Positions 1 to 9,906 of a stretch of 64,000 nt of DNA are shown here, one piece after another. This DNA comes from Forficula auricularia (taxonomy: Eukaryota > Arthropoda > Insecta > Dermaptera > Forficulidae). Position 1 is the first letter of the stretch. Each line of letters opens with the position of its first letter. The position numbers and the translations under genes were made by a program. The stretch is from NCBI GenBank assembly GCA_024734495.1, contig JALMQS010000681.1, positions 6,357,542-6,421,541 of the forward strand, read 5' to 3'. Under the pieces are notes generated by a model. That model was not told the DNA's origin and made no database searches. It saw only the letters and a program-made list of their open reading frames with translations.

Positions 1-23
1 ATAGAGAGGATACTCTCCATTGT

Positions 24-283
24 AGGGATGTTACGGAGCTTCGACTCCGACTCCGAAAGGTTGGAACTTCCGATTGATTTTACACACCCGGCTCCGACAA
101 TTTTGAATCGGAGGTTGACCGCGGCCAGCCAAAGCTCGCACATACAAAATTCCATCGTGCCCACGTCTCTTATGGAACTACTTTAATAAAGTTGACGCTA
201 ATACGGCAAAGTGTAAAATTTGTGAGAAAACGTATTCAAGAAAAGGAGGTACAACTACTTCGTTAAAAGATCATTTAAAGTAG
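24..283 (+). mobile_element. hAT transposon 5' fragment with BED zinc finger
   Basis: The stretch 173-283 translates as a BED-type zinc finger: an aromatic W..F start, a C-x2-C pair (CKIC) and an SLKDH-type histidine end, then a stop at 281. BED fingers form the DNA-binding N-terminus of many hAT transposases. About 150 bases upstream, TAGGGATGTTACGGA resembles the terminal repeat CAGGGATGTTGCGGA of the hAT copy at 62065. I infer a truncated 5' end of a related hAT element. The catalytic region is absent. Confidence 0.6.
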
Positions 284-607
284 TGATTCTTAACAGGGGG
301 GTCGCGAAAAGCATGTAGGGGGGCCGTGAAAATATTAAAAAAATTTAAGTTTTTATATATTTACAAAAAAAAAATAATAATAAAAAAATATGTTACTAGT
401 TTTTATAAGTGATAGATATGTAAGTGACAGATGAATTTAATGACATCTCAATATTCTTAAAAATGGTTAAACTAAATGAAAACGTTGAGCGCCTAGGTAA
501 ATATGACCCAAACAGACTGATAGACAAAATTACAAGATGAATAAAACCGTCTAAATATTTTTTATAAGTCTAGGCTTAAAATTTTTTATACTATAGCAAA
601 TATACCT
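284..607. other. AT-rich stretch with a hAT-like terminus
   Basis: TGATTCTTAACAGGGGGGTC at 284-303 resembles the ends of ZBED-type hAT elements. The rest is AT-rich and no gene is seen. Confidence 0.35.
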
Positions 608-1748
608 TGCCAAATTGACCTCCGTCGGCCTTGCACCGACTTACTCTGTAAGTTGCTCGAAAGTTTTATTTTTGACCGTAGTATTAAGGTTGTCTTTGAT
701 GGAATATCATCTTCCCCCTTTCACAACAACGCTGGAGTTCCTCAGGGATCGGTTATCTCCTATGCTTTTCTTATCTATATCAACGGCCTTCTAAACTTGC
801 CCTCCAATCCAGTACATTGTTACGCAGATGACAGCACCCTACATAACGCCCCTTCATCGCATAAAAACCGTGCGGACATTGCCTCCTCAATTAATTTAGA
901 CTTATGTAAACTTAAAAACTGGCGATCCCAAAACTTAATTAACTTCAATGCAGGGAAAACTCAGTGTTGCCTTATTTCTAGGCACGTCGACAGAAACCTC
1001 CCAAACATATCATTCGACTCAAACTCACTAGAATTCAGGGATAAAATTTCAATGCTAGGCGTAACTCTAGGGTCTGACCTTTCATGGAATGACCATATCT
1101 CAACCATTGCTAAAGCTGCAGCGCGTAAGCTTGGTCTCCTATTTAGGTCTAGACGCTGTTATACTCCCAGTCAACTTCTTATGCTGTATAAGGCTCAAAT
1201 TCGTCCCTGTCTCGAATATGGCTCTCATCTGTGGAGGGGTGCATCCAAGCATTCTCTTGCTACACTGGATGCAATTCAGAAGCGAGCAATTAAACTAATA
1301 GGAGACCCGGCTCTAACCAACTCACTCGACTCCTGGCTCACCGAAGAACCGTTTCTGCCCTTTCCCTGTACTACAGATACTATCACGGTGTCTGTTCAGT
1401 CGAGCTGAAATCTCTTATCCCCCCTAATGCCCTCTTTACGAGAAACACGCGGTTTTCTAACGCTCAGCACCCCTTCGCTGTCAAATTGGATAAAAGTCGA
1501 ACAAGCGCTTTCGCCAACTCTTTTGTCCCTATGACCTCCAGAGACTGGAACTTCGCTCCCTGCCACCATCTTTCCCGCGACTTATAACCTTCAGCTATTT
1601 AAGACCCGTATCCACAGATACCTTCGACCCCCGCCCAACCCATAAAATTATTTCTTCTTCTTTTCACGATGGAGGGGCCAACCCAGGCCTTTAGGGGTTG
1701 CACCTTTTTGGGGTAACTCCTTCTCTCATCATTATCATAACAAAAAAC
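608..1748 (+). mobile_element. CR1/Jockey-like LINE copy 1, 5'-truncated and decayed
   Basis: This is the C-terminal half of a non-LTR retrotransposon reverse transcriptase. Visible motifs are GVPQGSVIS (motif 4), CYADDSTLH (the YADD catalytic box) and the post-RT region HLWRGASK..TLDAIQKRA. A frameshift near 1330 and a stop at 1406-1408 break the frame, and the homology resumes in another frame to about 1600. The 3' end is a conserved non-coding tail (GATGGAGGGGCCAACCCAGG) followed by an A-rich run. The same tail ends copies at 29.5 and 33.2 kb. No endonuclease domain remains. The clade assignment (CR1, Daphne or Jockey group) is an inference from motif style. Confidence 0.9.
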
Positions 1749-1768
1749 TATTTTTCAAGAAAAATAAG

Positions 1769-2430
1769 CTGACGTGTTCTGACGTGGCCATCCACTTGAC
1801 TTTACCATACAACCTGGCCCCTCACTTATATTTAATATTTAATAAAATTATTTATAATCATGTAGGGGAAGGGTGTTAGTTTTTGCATTTTTAGACTCCT
1901 GGGGGCCCACTGATTATGTATACAAAATTTTGTTGAGTTTGGTACAAGAGCCTATATTTTCATTTTTTGATCCTACGCCCCCCCCCCATTTCGGGAGGTT
2001 AATTTTTGCATTTTTAGATTACTGTGGGCCCACTGATTATGTATACAAAATTTGGTCGAGTTTGTTCAAATAGCCTAGATTTTTAATTTTTAACCCCCCC
2101 CCCCCCCTCCACTCCCTTTAATTTTGGGTCGATATGCACCAAAATCTAATCAGCTCTTAATCTCAATGGACCAAAACTACGTGTGAAATTTGGTTTCGAT
2201 ATTCACACTAGTTTTTGAGCTAGCTCGTCCACAAAAATTTGGTAACGCACAAACAGACAACCAGACATTTTGACAAAACAATTATTATTTCGAAAAATAT
2301 AATTTTTTCTATGTTCACTTATTAGAGTGCTCTTTTGTAAACCGAAATGCCATGGTTGCGCTCAATTTTTTTTAATCAAAATAGTTTCAGCCGTTTTTGA
2401 GATATTTCGAAAAAAAGAAGGAAAAATCAA
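1769..2430 (-). repeat. Repeat family X, copy with two internal units
   Basis: This is an inverted copy of the element best seen at 36006-36955. It begins with CTGACGTGTTCTGACGTGG, passes through ACTTTACCATACAACCTGG, has two ~120-bp internal units (GTATACAAAATTT, CCCACTGATTATG), and ends in the shared segment containing CGAAAAATATAATTTTTT. It has no coding capacity. The short in-frame peptides are repeat translations. Confidence 0.75.
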
Positions 2431-3120
2431 CTGGTGTGTTCACCACACAACTTTCACATTTTGATTTATTTGAATTCAGCGAATCTCTACCAATTTACAC
2501 TATCTTTTTGTTTTATTTTCTTAAAAACGGCTCTAACGATTTTTTTAAAAATTTGACAGAACTAATAATTCATGACACTTGATAAGTACACTAATTTTTT
2601 AAAAAATCGTTGGAGCCGTTTTTGAGAAAATAATAAAAAAAATCTTTCATGTAAATGTCCACTTCCGGTCTTCCGATTTCAACGAAAAGCTTGATCTACT
2701 CCTTCTAGCCTATATCAAGCTTAAATTTTGAAAATCTTATCTATTAGACTTATGGTTGCGAAACGCAAGGAGGTAAATTCTTACGTACGTAAACATCAAC
2801 TTCCGGTTTTTATATTTTAGCCAAAATCTTGTTATAGTTCTTTAAGCCTCTAGATAACTTAAGTTTCAAATTTTAAGGCTCTGCGACTTTCCGAAGACGA
2901 GATATGGACGATTAAAATATTTTTTTACGACACTCCTAATTTACAACCCCTTCCTTTAATTCAATCGGATTAAAAATTTGACACAACTATTAACTTATGA
3001 CATTTGATATAAACACTAATTTTTAAAAAAATCGTTGGAGCTGTTTTTGAAAAAATCAAAAAAACGAAAAATCTTTCATTTTATTTCAAATGTACACTTC
3101 CAGTTTTCTGATTTCAATTG
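2431..3120. repeat. Dispersed repeat family Y
   Basis: The motifs AAATCGTTGGAGCCGTTTTTG, GTTGCGAAACGCA and AATCGGATTAAAA recur here and at 7020-7330, 31620-32400, 54480-54610 and 59755-60190. The copies are diverged, and I see no coding frame or terminal inverted repeat (TIR). Confidence 0.6.
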
Positions 3121-3401
3121 ACTGTGTTTATTGCGCCACGCAGAGGGGGGCAGCCCTTTACAAGAAAAAGAAAAGGTTTACATTTTATATACAATAAACG
3201 CCAGCCGTCAAAAAATTATGCTAGATGTTGTGGCTTACATCCACTAAAGTTAAATGGGCGGTCTTAAACAAATATTTTAATAGTTTTTAAGGAATTTGGT
3301 GTTGGTACTTGGTGAAACATTTTTTAAAATTATTGGATAAAAATACTTGGTAGGTTTCACATTAAGATATAAAAAAATAAAACGAATTTATTTTTAGAGA
3401 A

Positions 3402-3456
3402 TCTTTAATCTCGATATATATATTTCGGGTGACTAACCCATCTTCAGGAGATACAG
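3402..3456 (-). ncRNA. Hammerhead ribozyme motif
   Basis: Reading the minus strand, CTGAAGA (3441-3447) is followed by stem II GGGT..ACCC and GAAA (3423-3426). A self-complementary AT stem III then leads to C at the cleavage site, and GAGAT pairs with ATCTC upstream of the core as stem I. All conserved core positions of a type I hammerhead are present. Confidence 0.65.
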
Positions 3457-3480
3457 GAAGTAACTGATCTGAATAAGTCG

Positions 3481-3835
3481 AAATTAAATACAAGTCAATG
3501 GTAAAATTTATTTTTTTAAGATAACAAAAGAGTAAATATTTAAAATTAGTGGAGGGAGAAAAGGTAGGAGGTCTACTTTGGATTAATTTTTAATGGCCTT
3601 TTGAGAAAAGAGGATTTCAAATTTGAATACAACTCAATGCTAAAATTTATTTTTAAGATAACAAAGGGGTAAATATTTAAAATTACTGGAGGGAGAAAAG
3701 GTAGGAGGTCTACTTTGGATTAATTTTGAATGGCCTTTTGAGAAAAGAGGATTTCGAATTTGAATACAACTCAATGGTAAGATTAATTTTTAAGATGACA
3801 AAAGAGTAAATATTTTAATATGTACATTATGAAAA
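3481..3835. repeat. 137-bp tandem repeat, about 2.6 units
   Basis: GGAGGGAGAAAAGGTAGGAG occurs at 3551 and again at 3688. Flanking sequence (CTACTTTGGATTAATTTT, GAGAAAAGAGGATTTC) repeats with the same 137-base spacing. Confidence 0.9.
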
Positions 3836-3957
3836 GTTAAAATTAAAATTATTTACAAGTTTGTTAAAAATTTTAAATTATGTACACATCTCTTTAGGAA
3901 CGAGGCCAGATAATTGGGGGCATTCAACACACCCCGCAACAGCTCGTAGAGAGTCTT

Positions 3958-4059
3958 TGTTATTAAAAATGTTTCGTGGATTCTAATTAACTGTTTATTT
4001 ATTCAATCAATTTTACAACAAATAAAAACTAAAGAGTATAAATCTTAATTATTACATCA
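3958..4059 (-). repeat. Copia 3' LTR
   Basis: It is 102 bp, begins TGATGTAATAATTAAG on the minus strand and ends in ACA. It is nearly identical to the LTR at 6900-7001. Confidence 0.93.
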
Positions 4060-4102
4060 AATCCCCCTTTTAAGATTTATATCTTTAACATTTTATTTTT
4101 TT

Positions 4103-6829
4103 ACACAATAGTTAAATTTGTCTTTATATAAAGTTTTTGTCAAAAAATCTGCATCCATTTCTTCAGATTTTACATGCTCTAGTTTAATATTTTCTTTCAT
4201 AACTTGAAGCCATTCTTATTTTCCTTCAATTTTCATTACATCTTCATAATTTTCCGGCACTATTTCTTCATTTAAAATTACTGTTTCCGCCCTATTTTTT
4301 TCTTTTATGCGATTTGATCTTCTTACTCCTTCCCTTTGCAATTTTTCTTCTTGTTCTTCTAAATGCCTTTTATGCCTTTCTTCTAAAATTTCTTTTGTTT
4401 CTCCCCTTTTTCGACCTCTCATTTTAAATTGAATTTCATCTTGATTTGGAAAATTTTCCTCTTCAACTTGATTCGTAATAAAATTTTCTCTATTTTCTTC
4501 TCCATTTAGATCTATGTTAACCAAATTTTCATTATTTGTTTGATTAATTTTATCATTTAAAATAACTTCAATATTTTCTTGATTTAATTTTTCAGTTTTG
4601 CAGTCTTCACATGTTTGAATTGGATAAAAATCTTCATAGTTATTATTATTTAATTCTATCGATAAAAATTCTCTACCTTTCTTTTCTTCACAAAATTTTA
4701 CACTTCTTGCTTCTTTCACAATTTTATTAACAGGATCATATATTCGATATGCTTTTCTCTTTCTTGAGTAACCAATAAATATTCCTCTATTGGCCTTTGG
4801 AGAAAATTTATTACATCTTTGTTCTTTTGGAACAAACCAATAAACTAGACATCCAAACACTCTAAGATGGTTCACCGATGACGGTTTTCCATACCATTTT
4901 TCCAGAGGTGTTTTAAAATTAATATGTTTGTTTGGTGTACAATTTTTTAAATATGCAGCTGTAGCTACGGCTTCAGCCCAAAATTCTATTGGTAATTCAG
5001 CATCAAGTAATAATGTTCGTCCTGTTTCTATTAGACTTCTGTTATATCTCTCTGCTACTCCGTTACTTTGCGGCGAATAAGGCACAGTTAGTTGATGCCT
5101 GATACCTTCATTTTTTAAAAAATTTCAAATTCTTTGTTTACGAATTCACCACCATTATCTGTTCTTATGTTTTTGATTTTAAATCCAGTAGCTTTTTCAT
5201 ACCTTAATTTAAATTCCTTAAAATATTCAATCACTTCATCTTTTGTTTTTAAAAAATATACAAAATATCTCCTTGTAAAATCATCAATTAAAATGAAAAA
5301 ATATCTTGCTCCTCCAAGTGATGGTTTTTTCATTGGTCCACATAAGTCCATATGTAACAATTCCAATGGTTCTTTAATATGCAATTCATATGTGACCTGT
5401 TTAAAAGGTTTTTGTGTTAATTTGCCTCTTATACATGGATCACATAATTTTAAACTTTCAAAATTAATTTCAAAATTTATATCTTTCCTTTTAGCTAATT
5501 CTTTTAAATAATTTCCATTAATATGACCTAATCGTCTATGCCATAAATTAGTTTTATCATCATTATTTGTTTCGAAGCATAAATTATTTTCATTTAAATT
5601 GTTATTTTGTTTTTCTCTTATCATTTCTATTACATACATTCTTTCTTGAATTTTAGCTTTTCCGATTATATGATTACTTTCATCGTAAATGTTCGCTCCA
5701 TTTTCATAAAATGTTACTTTATATCCTTTTCTGGTTAATTCGTATATTGATAACAGATTCGTTCTCAATTTTGGAACGTATAACACATTTTTTATAATAA
5801 TTTTTTGATCTTCGTTGTCAACTTTTGTTTTACCTCTTATATCTCCCTTTGAACTTGCTTGTGTAACCATTTCTTCTTCAGCTAAGTATACTTCTGTTTC
5901 GCACTCGGTAATATTTTCCATCCATTCATTCGTACAAGTCATATGTGCAGTACATCCAGAATCCAAGCTCCAAAGTTGCGATTCTTCTTGTTGATTTAAT
6001 TTATGTGTAGCCTGGTATCCTTTTTGCTTTTTATCTGGAAAATAGGAATTTTTATATAAAGGTTTGTCAAATTTCTTTATATTTCCTCCTTGATGAACTT
6101 CAAATTGTCTCGATTTATTAAATTGATTTTCTTTCCTAAACCAACAATTTTTAGAAATATGGTTTGGTTTGCCACATGTGTAACATTTTCTTTGTTTATT
6201 TTTATTATTTACCTTAAAGGCTTCTTCTTTTCCATTTATTTCATTATTTTGTCCTGGTTTGTATCTAATTCTTTGTTCCTCTTCTCGAAGAATCTGTTGA
6301 ATTTCTTCTAAAGAATGATCACGTTGAGTCCGTAAGATAGTTGCTATTTTCTCATATTTTAAATTAATTCCCCTAACAATATGAAAAGTTATCTCGCGCA
6401 CAGAGAATTTGTGACCAAGTCCCGAAGCTCTAGATATTATATTTCTTCCTCTTGTAATATAATCATCCACCGATTCATTTGATCCCATTTTTATATTTTT
6501 CAATTCTAATCCTAAATCTATTATTTTATCTTCTTTATTTCCCGAATATATTCTTTTTAATTCTTCCCATATATTTTTAGCATTTACCTCTCCGATAAAC
6601 ATACCGGCTTGTTCGTTGGTTAGCGTATTTATTATTATACCGAAGGCTTCATCATTTTTTCATCCCATTCATTAAAATTTATATCATTTTTTTCTGGTTC
6701 TGGACCAAGGATTACACTTTTAAATAACTTCTTGGACCTTAAAATTGCACTCACCTTAAGTGCCCATATTTCATAATTTGACCCATTCAAAGGTTCAATT
6801 TTATATTGAATCAATGTTGTATCAGTCAT
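4103..6829 (-). pseudogene. Copia gag-protease-integrase polyprotein remnant
   Basis: The reading frame starts at 6829 (MTDTTLIQYKIEPLNG, a Copia Gag N-terminus) and shifts frame near 6640. It continues from 6602 through the Gag middle, a CCHC zinc knuckle (CYTCGKPNHISKNC), a protease with the DSG active site (WSLDSGCTAHMT), the integrase HHCC zinc region (WHRRLGHI..CDPC), and an integrase core with catalytic Asp residues in LLHMDLCGP and IRTDNGGEF. After a frameshift near 5100 comes the Glu motif PQSNGVAERYNR. The frame reaches a stop just after IEGK at 4216. Beyond the stop, an RT-start-like segment (EWLQVMKENI) is fused directly to an RNase H C-terminus (EHVKSEEMDADFLTK). It cannot encode a working polyprotein. 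Confidence 0.92.
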
Positions 6830-6884
6830 CTTTTCTTTTGATTAATTATTCTAATTATGAACCAATTATTTTACATTAACCACG

Positions 6885-6895
6885 CTCTGCTACCA
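6885..6895 (-). other. Copia primer-binding site (tRNA-iMet)
   Basis: TGGTAGCAGAG on the minus strand lies four bases inside the 5' LTR and is complementary to the 3' end of animal initiator tRNA-Met (CTCTGCTACCA). Confidence 0.85.
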
Positions 6896-6899
6896 AAAT

Positions 6900-7001
6900 T
6901 GTTATTAACAATGTTTCGTGGATTCTAATTAACTGTTTATTTATTCAATCAATTTTACAACAATTAAAAACTAAAGAGTATAAATCTTAATTATTACATC
7001 A
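6900..7001 (-). repeat. Copia 5' LTR
   Basis: This is the 102-bp partner of 3958-4059, with TG..CA ends and the flanking GTCTT duplication. Confidence 0.93.
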
Positions 7002-7009
7002 GTCTTTTA

Positions 7010-7440
7010 GTTCATTATTTAATTTTGGCCTGGCCCCGTCCTAAAGGTAAGTGGAGAAAAAGCTTGCTGTACTGCTTCTAGCCTATATCGAGCTTAAGTT
7101 TCAAATTTCGTAGCTCTGAGACTTATGGTTGCAAAACGCAGGGGGGGGGGTACATAAGTAGATATGCACTGACCAATGGATTTTGACCCCTTTTTGGTTT
7201 CTGGTGACCACAATTTCCGGTTTTATGTCCTAAATCCGGTTTCCAACTATTAAGGGCAACGATTCCTTCCACCTAGAAGTTACAAAGTGAAATTAACTTT
7301 TTTCATCTCTGAGATACAAAGACCCAGACAGGGCATCGCAATACTCTCCCATTATATTCTATTGAATATAAATGTGAAAGTAATAAAACACGATGCACGA
7401 TTACAATACTTGACCATACCCTGTATGGTAAAGTAAAGAG
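7010..7440. repeat. Fragments of repeat families Y and X
   Basis: 7020-7330 carries Y motifs (CTTCTAGCCTATATCGAG, GGTTGCAAAACGCA). 7387-7435 is an X terminus (ACCATACCCTGTATGG). Confidence 0.55.
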
Positions 7441-7503
7441 GAACTTGTCATATATAAGTTAGTTTAAATTATTAATTTTTCTTTTTTTTTCTTTTCCTTT
7501 CAG

Positions 7504-7646
7504 AGTTTATCGCAATCGATTATTTTTAGTATTATCTTTATTTCTGTTTCAACATTTCACCGCAATTATTATAATGCAACATTACGCCTTAGGATTTGTT
7601 GAAAAAGACAATCATTTGGAACAATTTCTTATCATCTTTTTTAATG
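7504..7646 (+). CDS. MFS sugar transporter, penultimate exon
   Basis: An acceptor with a strong pyrimidine tract (TTCTTTTCCTTTCAG) opens a 143-nt exon that ends at AATG followed by the donor GTAGGT. It reads in phase 2-in, 1-out as a hydrophobic helix (LFLLVLSLFLFQHF, then TAIIIMQHYALGF) and the start of a second helix (FLIIFFNG). This position and style match TM7-TM8 of SLC2/Tret1-like sugar porters. Its phase joins exactly to the exon at 12906, giving NGVGCVFGS across the junction. Upstream exons (TM1-6, including any PESPR-type loop motif) were not found in this window and probably lie to its left. The intron downstream is TE-rich. Substrate is unknown. Confidence 0.8.
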
Positions 7647-7659
7647 GTAGGTACCTAAT

Positions 7660-8375
7660 TGTTTATTATTTATTTAAAAAAAAGTAGGTAATTATATATA
7701 TTTTGTTTTAATTAAAAAAGAAAAAAACAAAAACAAATTAATTACTATAAATTAGAATAGTAAAAATATAGGCAATATGTCTTAACTGAATGGAATGATA
7801 AAATACTAATAAAATATTTACTAATTATTTTTTAATTAATATTTTAATTTATTTAAAAAAAGTAGGTAATTATATATATTTTGATTTAATTAAAAAGAAA
7901 AAAAAACAAATTAATTACTATAAATTAGAATAGTAAAAATATAGGCAATATGTCTTAACTGAATGGAATGATAAAATACTAATAAAATATTTACTAATTA
8001 TTTTTTAATTAATATTTTAATTTATTAAAAAAAAGTAGGTAATTATATATATTTTGATTTAATTAAAAAGAAAAAAAACAAAAACAAATTAATTACTATA
8101 AATTAGAATAGTAAAAATATAGGCAATATGTCTTAACTGAATGGAATGATAAAATACTAATAAAATATTTACTAATTATTTTTTAATTAATATTTTAATT
8201 TATTTAAAAAAAAGTAGGTAATTATATATATTTTGATTTAATTAAAAAGAAAAAAAACAAAAACAAATTAATTACTATAAATTAGAATAGTAAAAATATA
8301 GGCAATATGTCTTAACTGAATGGAATGATAAAATACTAATAAAATATTTACTAATTATTTTTTAATTAATATTCA
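7660..8375. repeat. About 178-bp tandem array, four units, in transporter intron
   Basis: Units begin near 7684, 7862, 8035 and 8214 with GTAGGTAATTATATATATTT and share GGCAATATGTCTTAACTGAA. They are almost identical. Each carries a donor-like GTAGGTA. Confidence 0.93.
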
Positions 8376-8454
8376 TTTTCTAAAAAAATCCGTCGACAGT
8401 AGCGGCGCTTAAAAACCGCCAAATCTGTAGCTGCGGTGGCGTTAATACCTAAGT

Positions 8455-9286
8455 ACCAAAATACGTGTTTATAATTATATTAAAACTTCATTATACACAC
8501 ATTTAAGAGATTATTTTTTACTTAATTGAACTACTTAAACTTTTTGAGTTTAAAAATTTTTCTCGTGTCAATCCAGTAGATAGTTGTATTGTATTACCAT
8601 AATAATAATGGAGCATTTTTGATGAAGACAGAATTGAAATGGTGTCAATTTATGGTGAATGTGGAATAAGTATCCCATAGGCTGCCATTGAAATGGATGC
8701 CGAGCGTTTTCCTGACGGATACACCCTCACGAGCTTCATTTTATCGTGTTGTAAATCTGTTAAAATATAAAACAAAAAACAGAAAATGTAAAGTTTACGA
8801 AGAAACTGAAACAGGCCAAAAAACGAAATTGGAAATGAATTTCATCCAGAAGACTTGCTCTAAGACTAAGTCTTTGGAATGTTACTGAACAGTGTCGAAA
8901 AATTATTCAATTATTAATTATTATTAAATTATTTATTTAATAATTAAATATTTGATCATTATTAGGTTGAATAATTGTTAAAAATAATTATTAGAATTTT
9001 TTTGAGATCTAATAATTGATTTAATATTTTGTTTATTTGATAGTTCTAATAAAAGCTGTTGTTTATTTTTGTAGATTCAGAATATGTACAGAAATATATA
9101 GGCTTCTATTTAAAAAACAGAACTTGACATTGAAATACCCTTGAAAGCTTGTTCTACGTCGACAAACAATAGCGTAGTTTAGTTTCCCCTCTGATATAAA
9201 TAAAGTTTTATTTGAAACTTTTTTTTATATAATCCACTGTTTTTGAGTTATAAGACTGTCTCAAGATAAAAAAAACTCACCCGGTA
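8455..9286. mobile_element. TATACCGGGT DNA element, copy A (left end lost)
   Basis: This region matches the right two thirds of the full element at 18048-19272. It includes a decayed helix-turn-helix-like coding stretch near 8630-8760 (DRIEMVSIYGECG, AERFPDG; DUF4817-like by appearance) and the right terminal repeat ending in ACTCACCCGGTATA. There are internal stops. 8376-8454 is unrelated GC-richer sequence. Confidence 0.75.
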
Positions 9287-9289
9287 TAT

Positions 9290-9807
9290 AAATACATGGC
9301 ATACTAGCTGACACCCGGGCCTTCGGCCCGGCGTCGACTAACCCCTGGCGGGGAGCGTCTCGTTTTATGGTTAAAATTTATATAGATAATAGCTGACCCG
9401 ACCACGCGTTGCTGTGACTAGCTCTTATGCTCCACGCCTAAACCACTGGACGTATCGAAACTATATTAGAAACATATGGTATGTGCGTTTGGTGTTCCGA
9501 TTGGTATATCTAAATTTTTGGCCAGGTTTATAATTATTGTTCCCTTAACCAAAAATAATAGTGACAGTTGAAAGATTTCCAAAAAGCTATTATTGGCCTT
9601 CTTGTTTGTTTGCTTTTACCCCCAGAGGCGCTGGCGTTGTTTCCTCGAAAAAAATATTTTTTACATGGCACAGGTGTGATATCTATAAAAACACTCGTGT
9701 ATTTGAATGGAATGTTGTGTGAAAATTTCAAAGAAATTGGTGAAGAACTTTCAGAGATCCTTCAACGTATCACTTAAGCGTAACAGTACATTTTTATTTA
9801 TATAGAT
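9290..9807. repeat. Dispersed repeat with GGGCCTTCGGCCC hairpin
   Basis: A hairpin (CCCGGGCCTTCGGCCCGG) is followed by AGCTGACCCGACCACGCG and a segment ending TATATAGATATA. This looks like a common insect repeat module, but the class was not determined. There is no gene; the 69-residue frame at 9568 has no family features. Confidence 0.4.
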
Positions 9808-9906
9808 ATACATTGAATACCTATTTCATTATATTAATAAATATATCTTTTTACTTTTTTAATAGAAGAACCTCTACTCTACATCATCATCATTGAGTAT
9901 ACAGTC

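Larger units (their letters stand above)
3266..3835. mobile_element. Hammerhead-bearing element with tandem interior
   Basis: The left arm (GGTGTTGGTACTTGGTGAAAC) matches the arm of the foldback element at 27820. Next comes a minus-strand hammerhead motif (3402-3456), then an interior related to the spacer of the 27.9-28.2 kb element but expanded into 137-bp tandem units. The right arm is missing, so this is probably a rearranged relative. Confidence 0.6.
3958..7001 (-). mobile_element. Copia LTR retrotransposon, complete ends, RT/RNase H deleted
   Basis: Two 102-bp LTRs (3958-4059 and 6900-7001) flank the element, and both are bordered by the 5-bp target duplication GTCTT (3953-3957 and 7002-7006). 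On the minus strand the order is 5' LTR, a primer-binding site complementary to initiator tRNA-Met, gag, protease, integrase, a stub of RNase H, a purine-rich tract (AAAAGGGGGATT) and the 3' LTR. At about 3 kb it is short for Copia, which is usually over 4 kb with a reverse transcriptase after integrase. The missing part is RT and most of RNase H. The element is non-autonomous. The near-identical LTRs suggest fairly recent insertion. Confidence 0.95.

Noticed and set aside
7660..8375. CRISPR-like array
   Set aside because: The repeats are long, contiguous and without unique spacers, in a eukaryotic intron.
9568..9777. 69-residue plus-strand frame
   Set aside because: It lies inside a dispersed repeat, with an equally long frame on the opposite strand and no recognisable domain.
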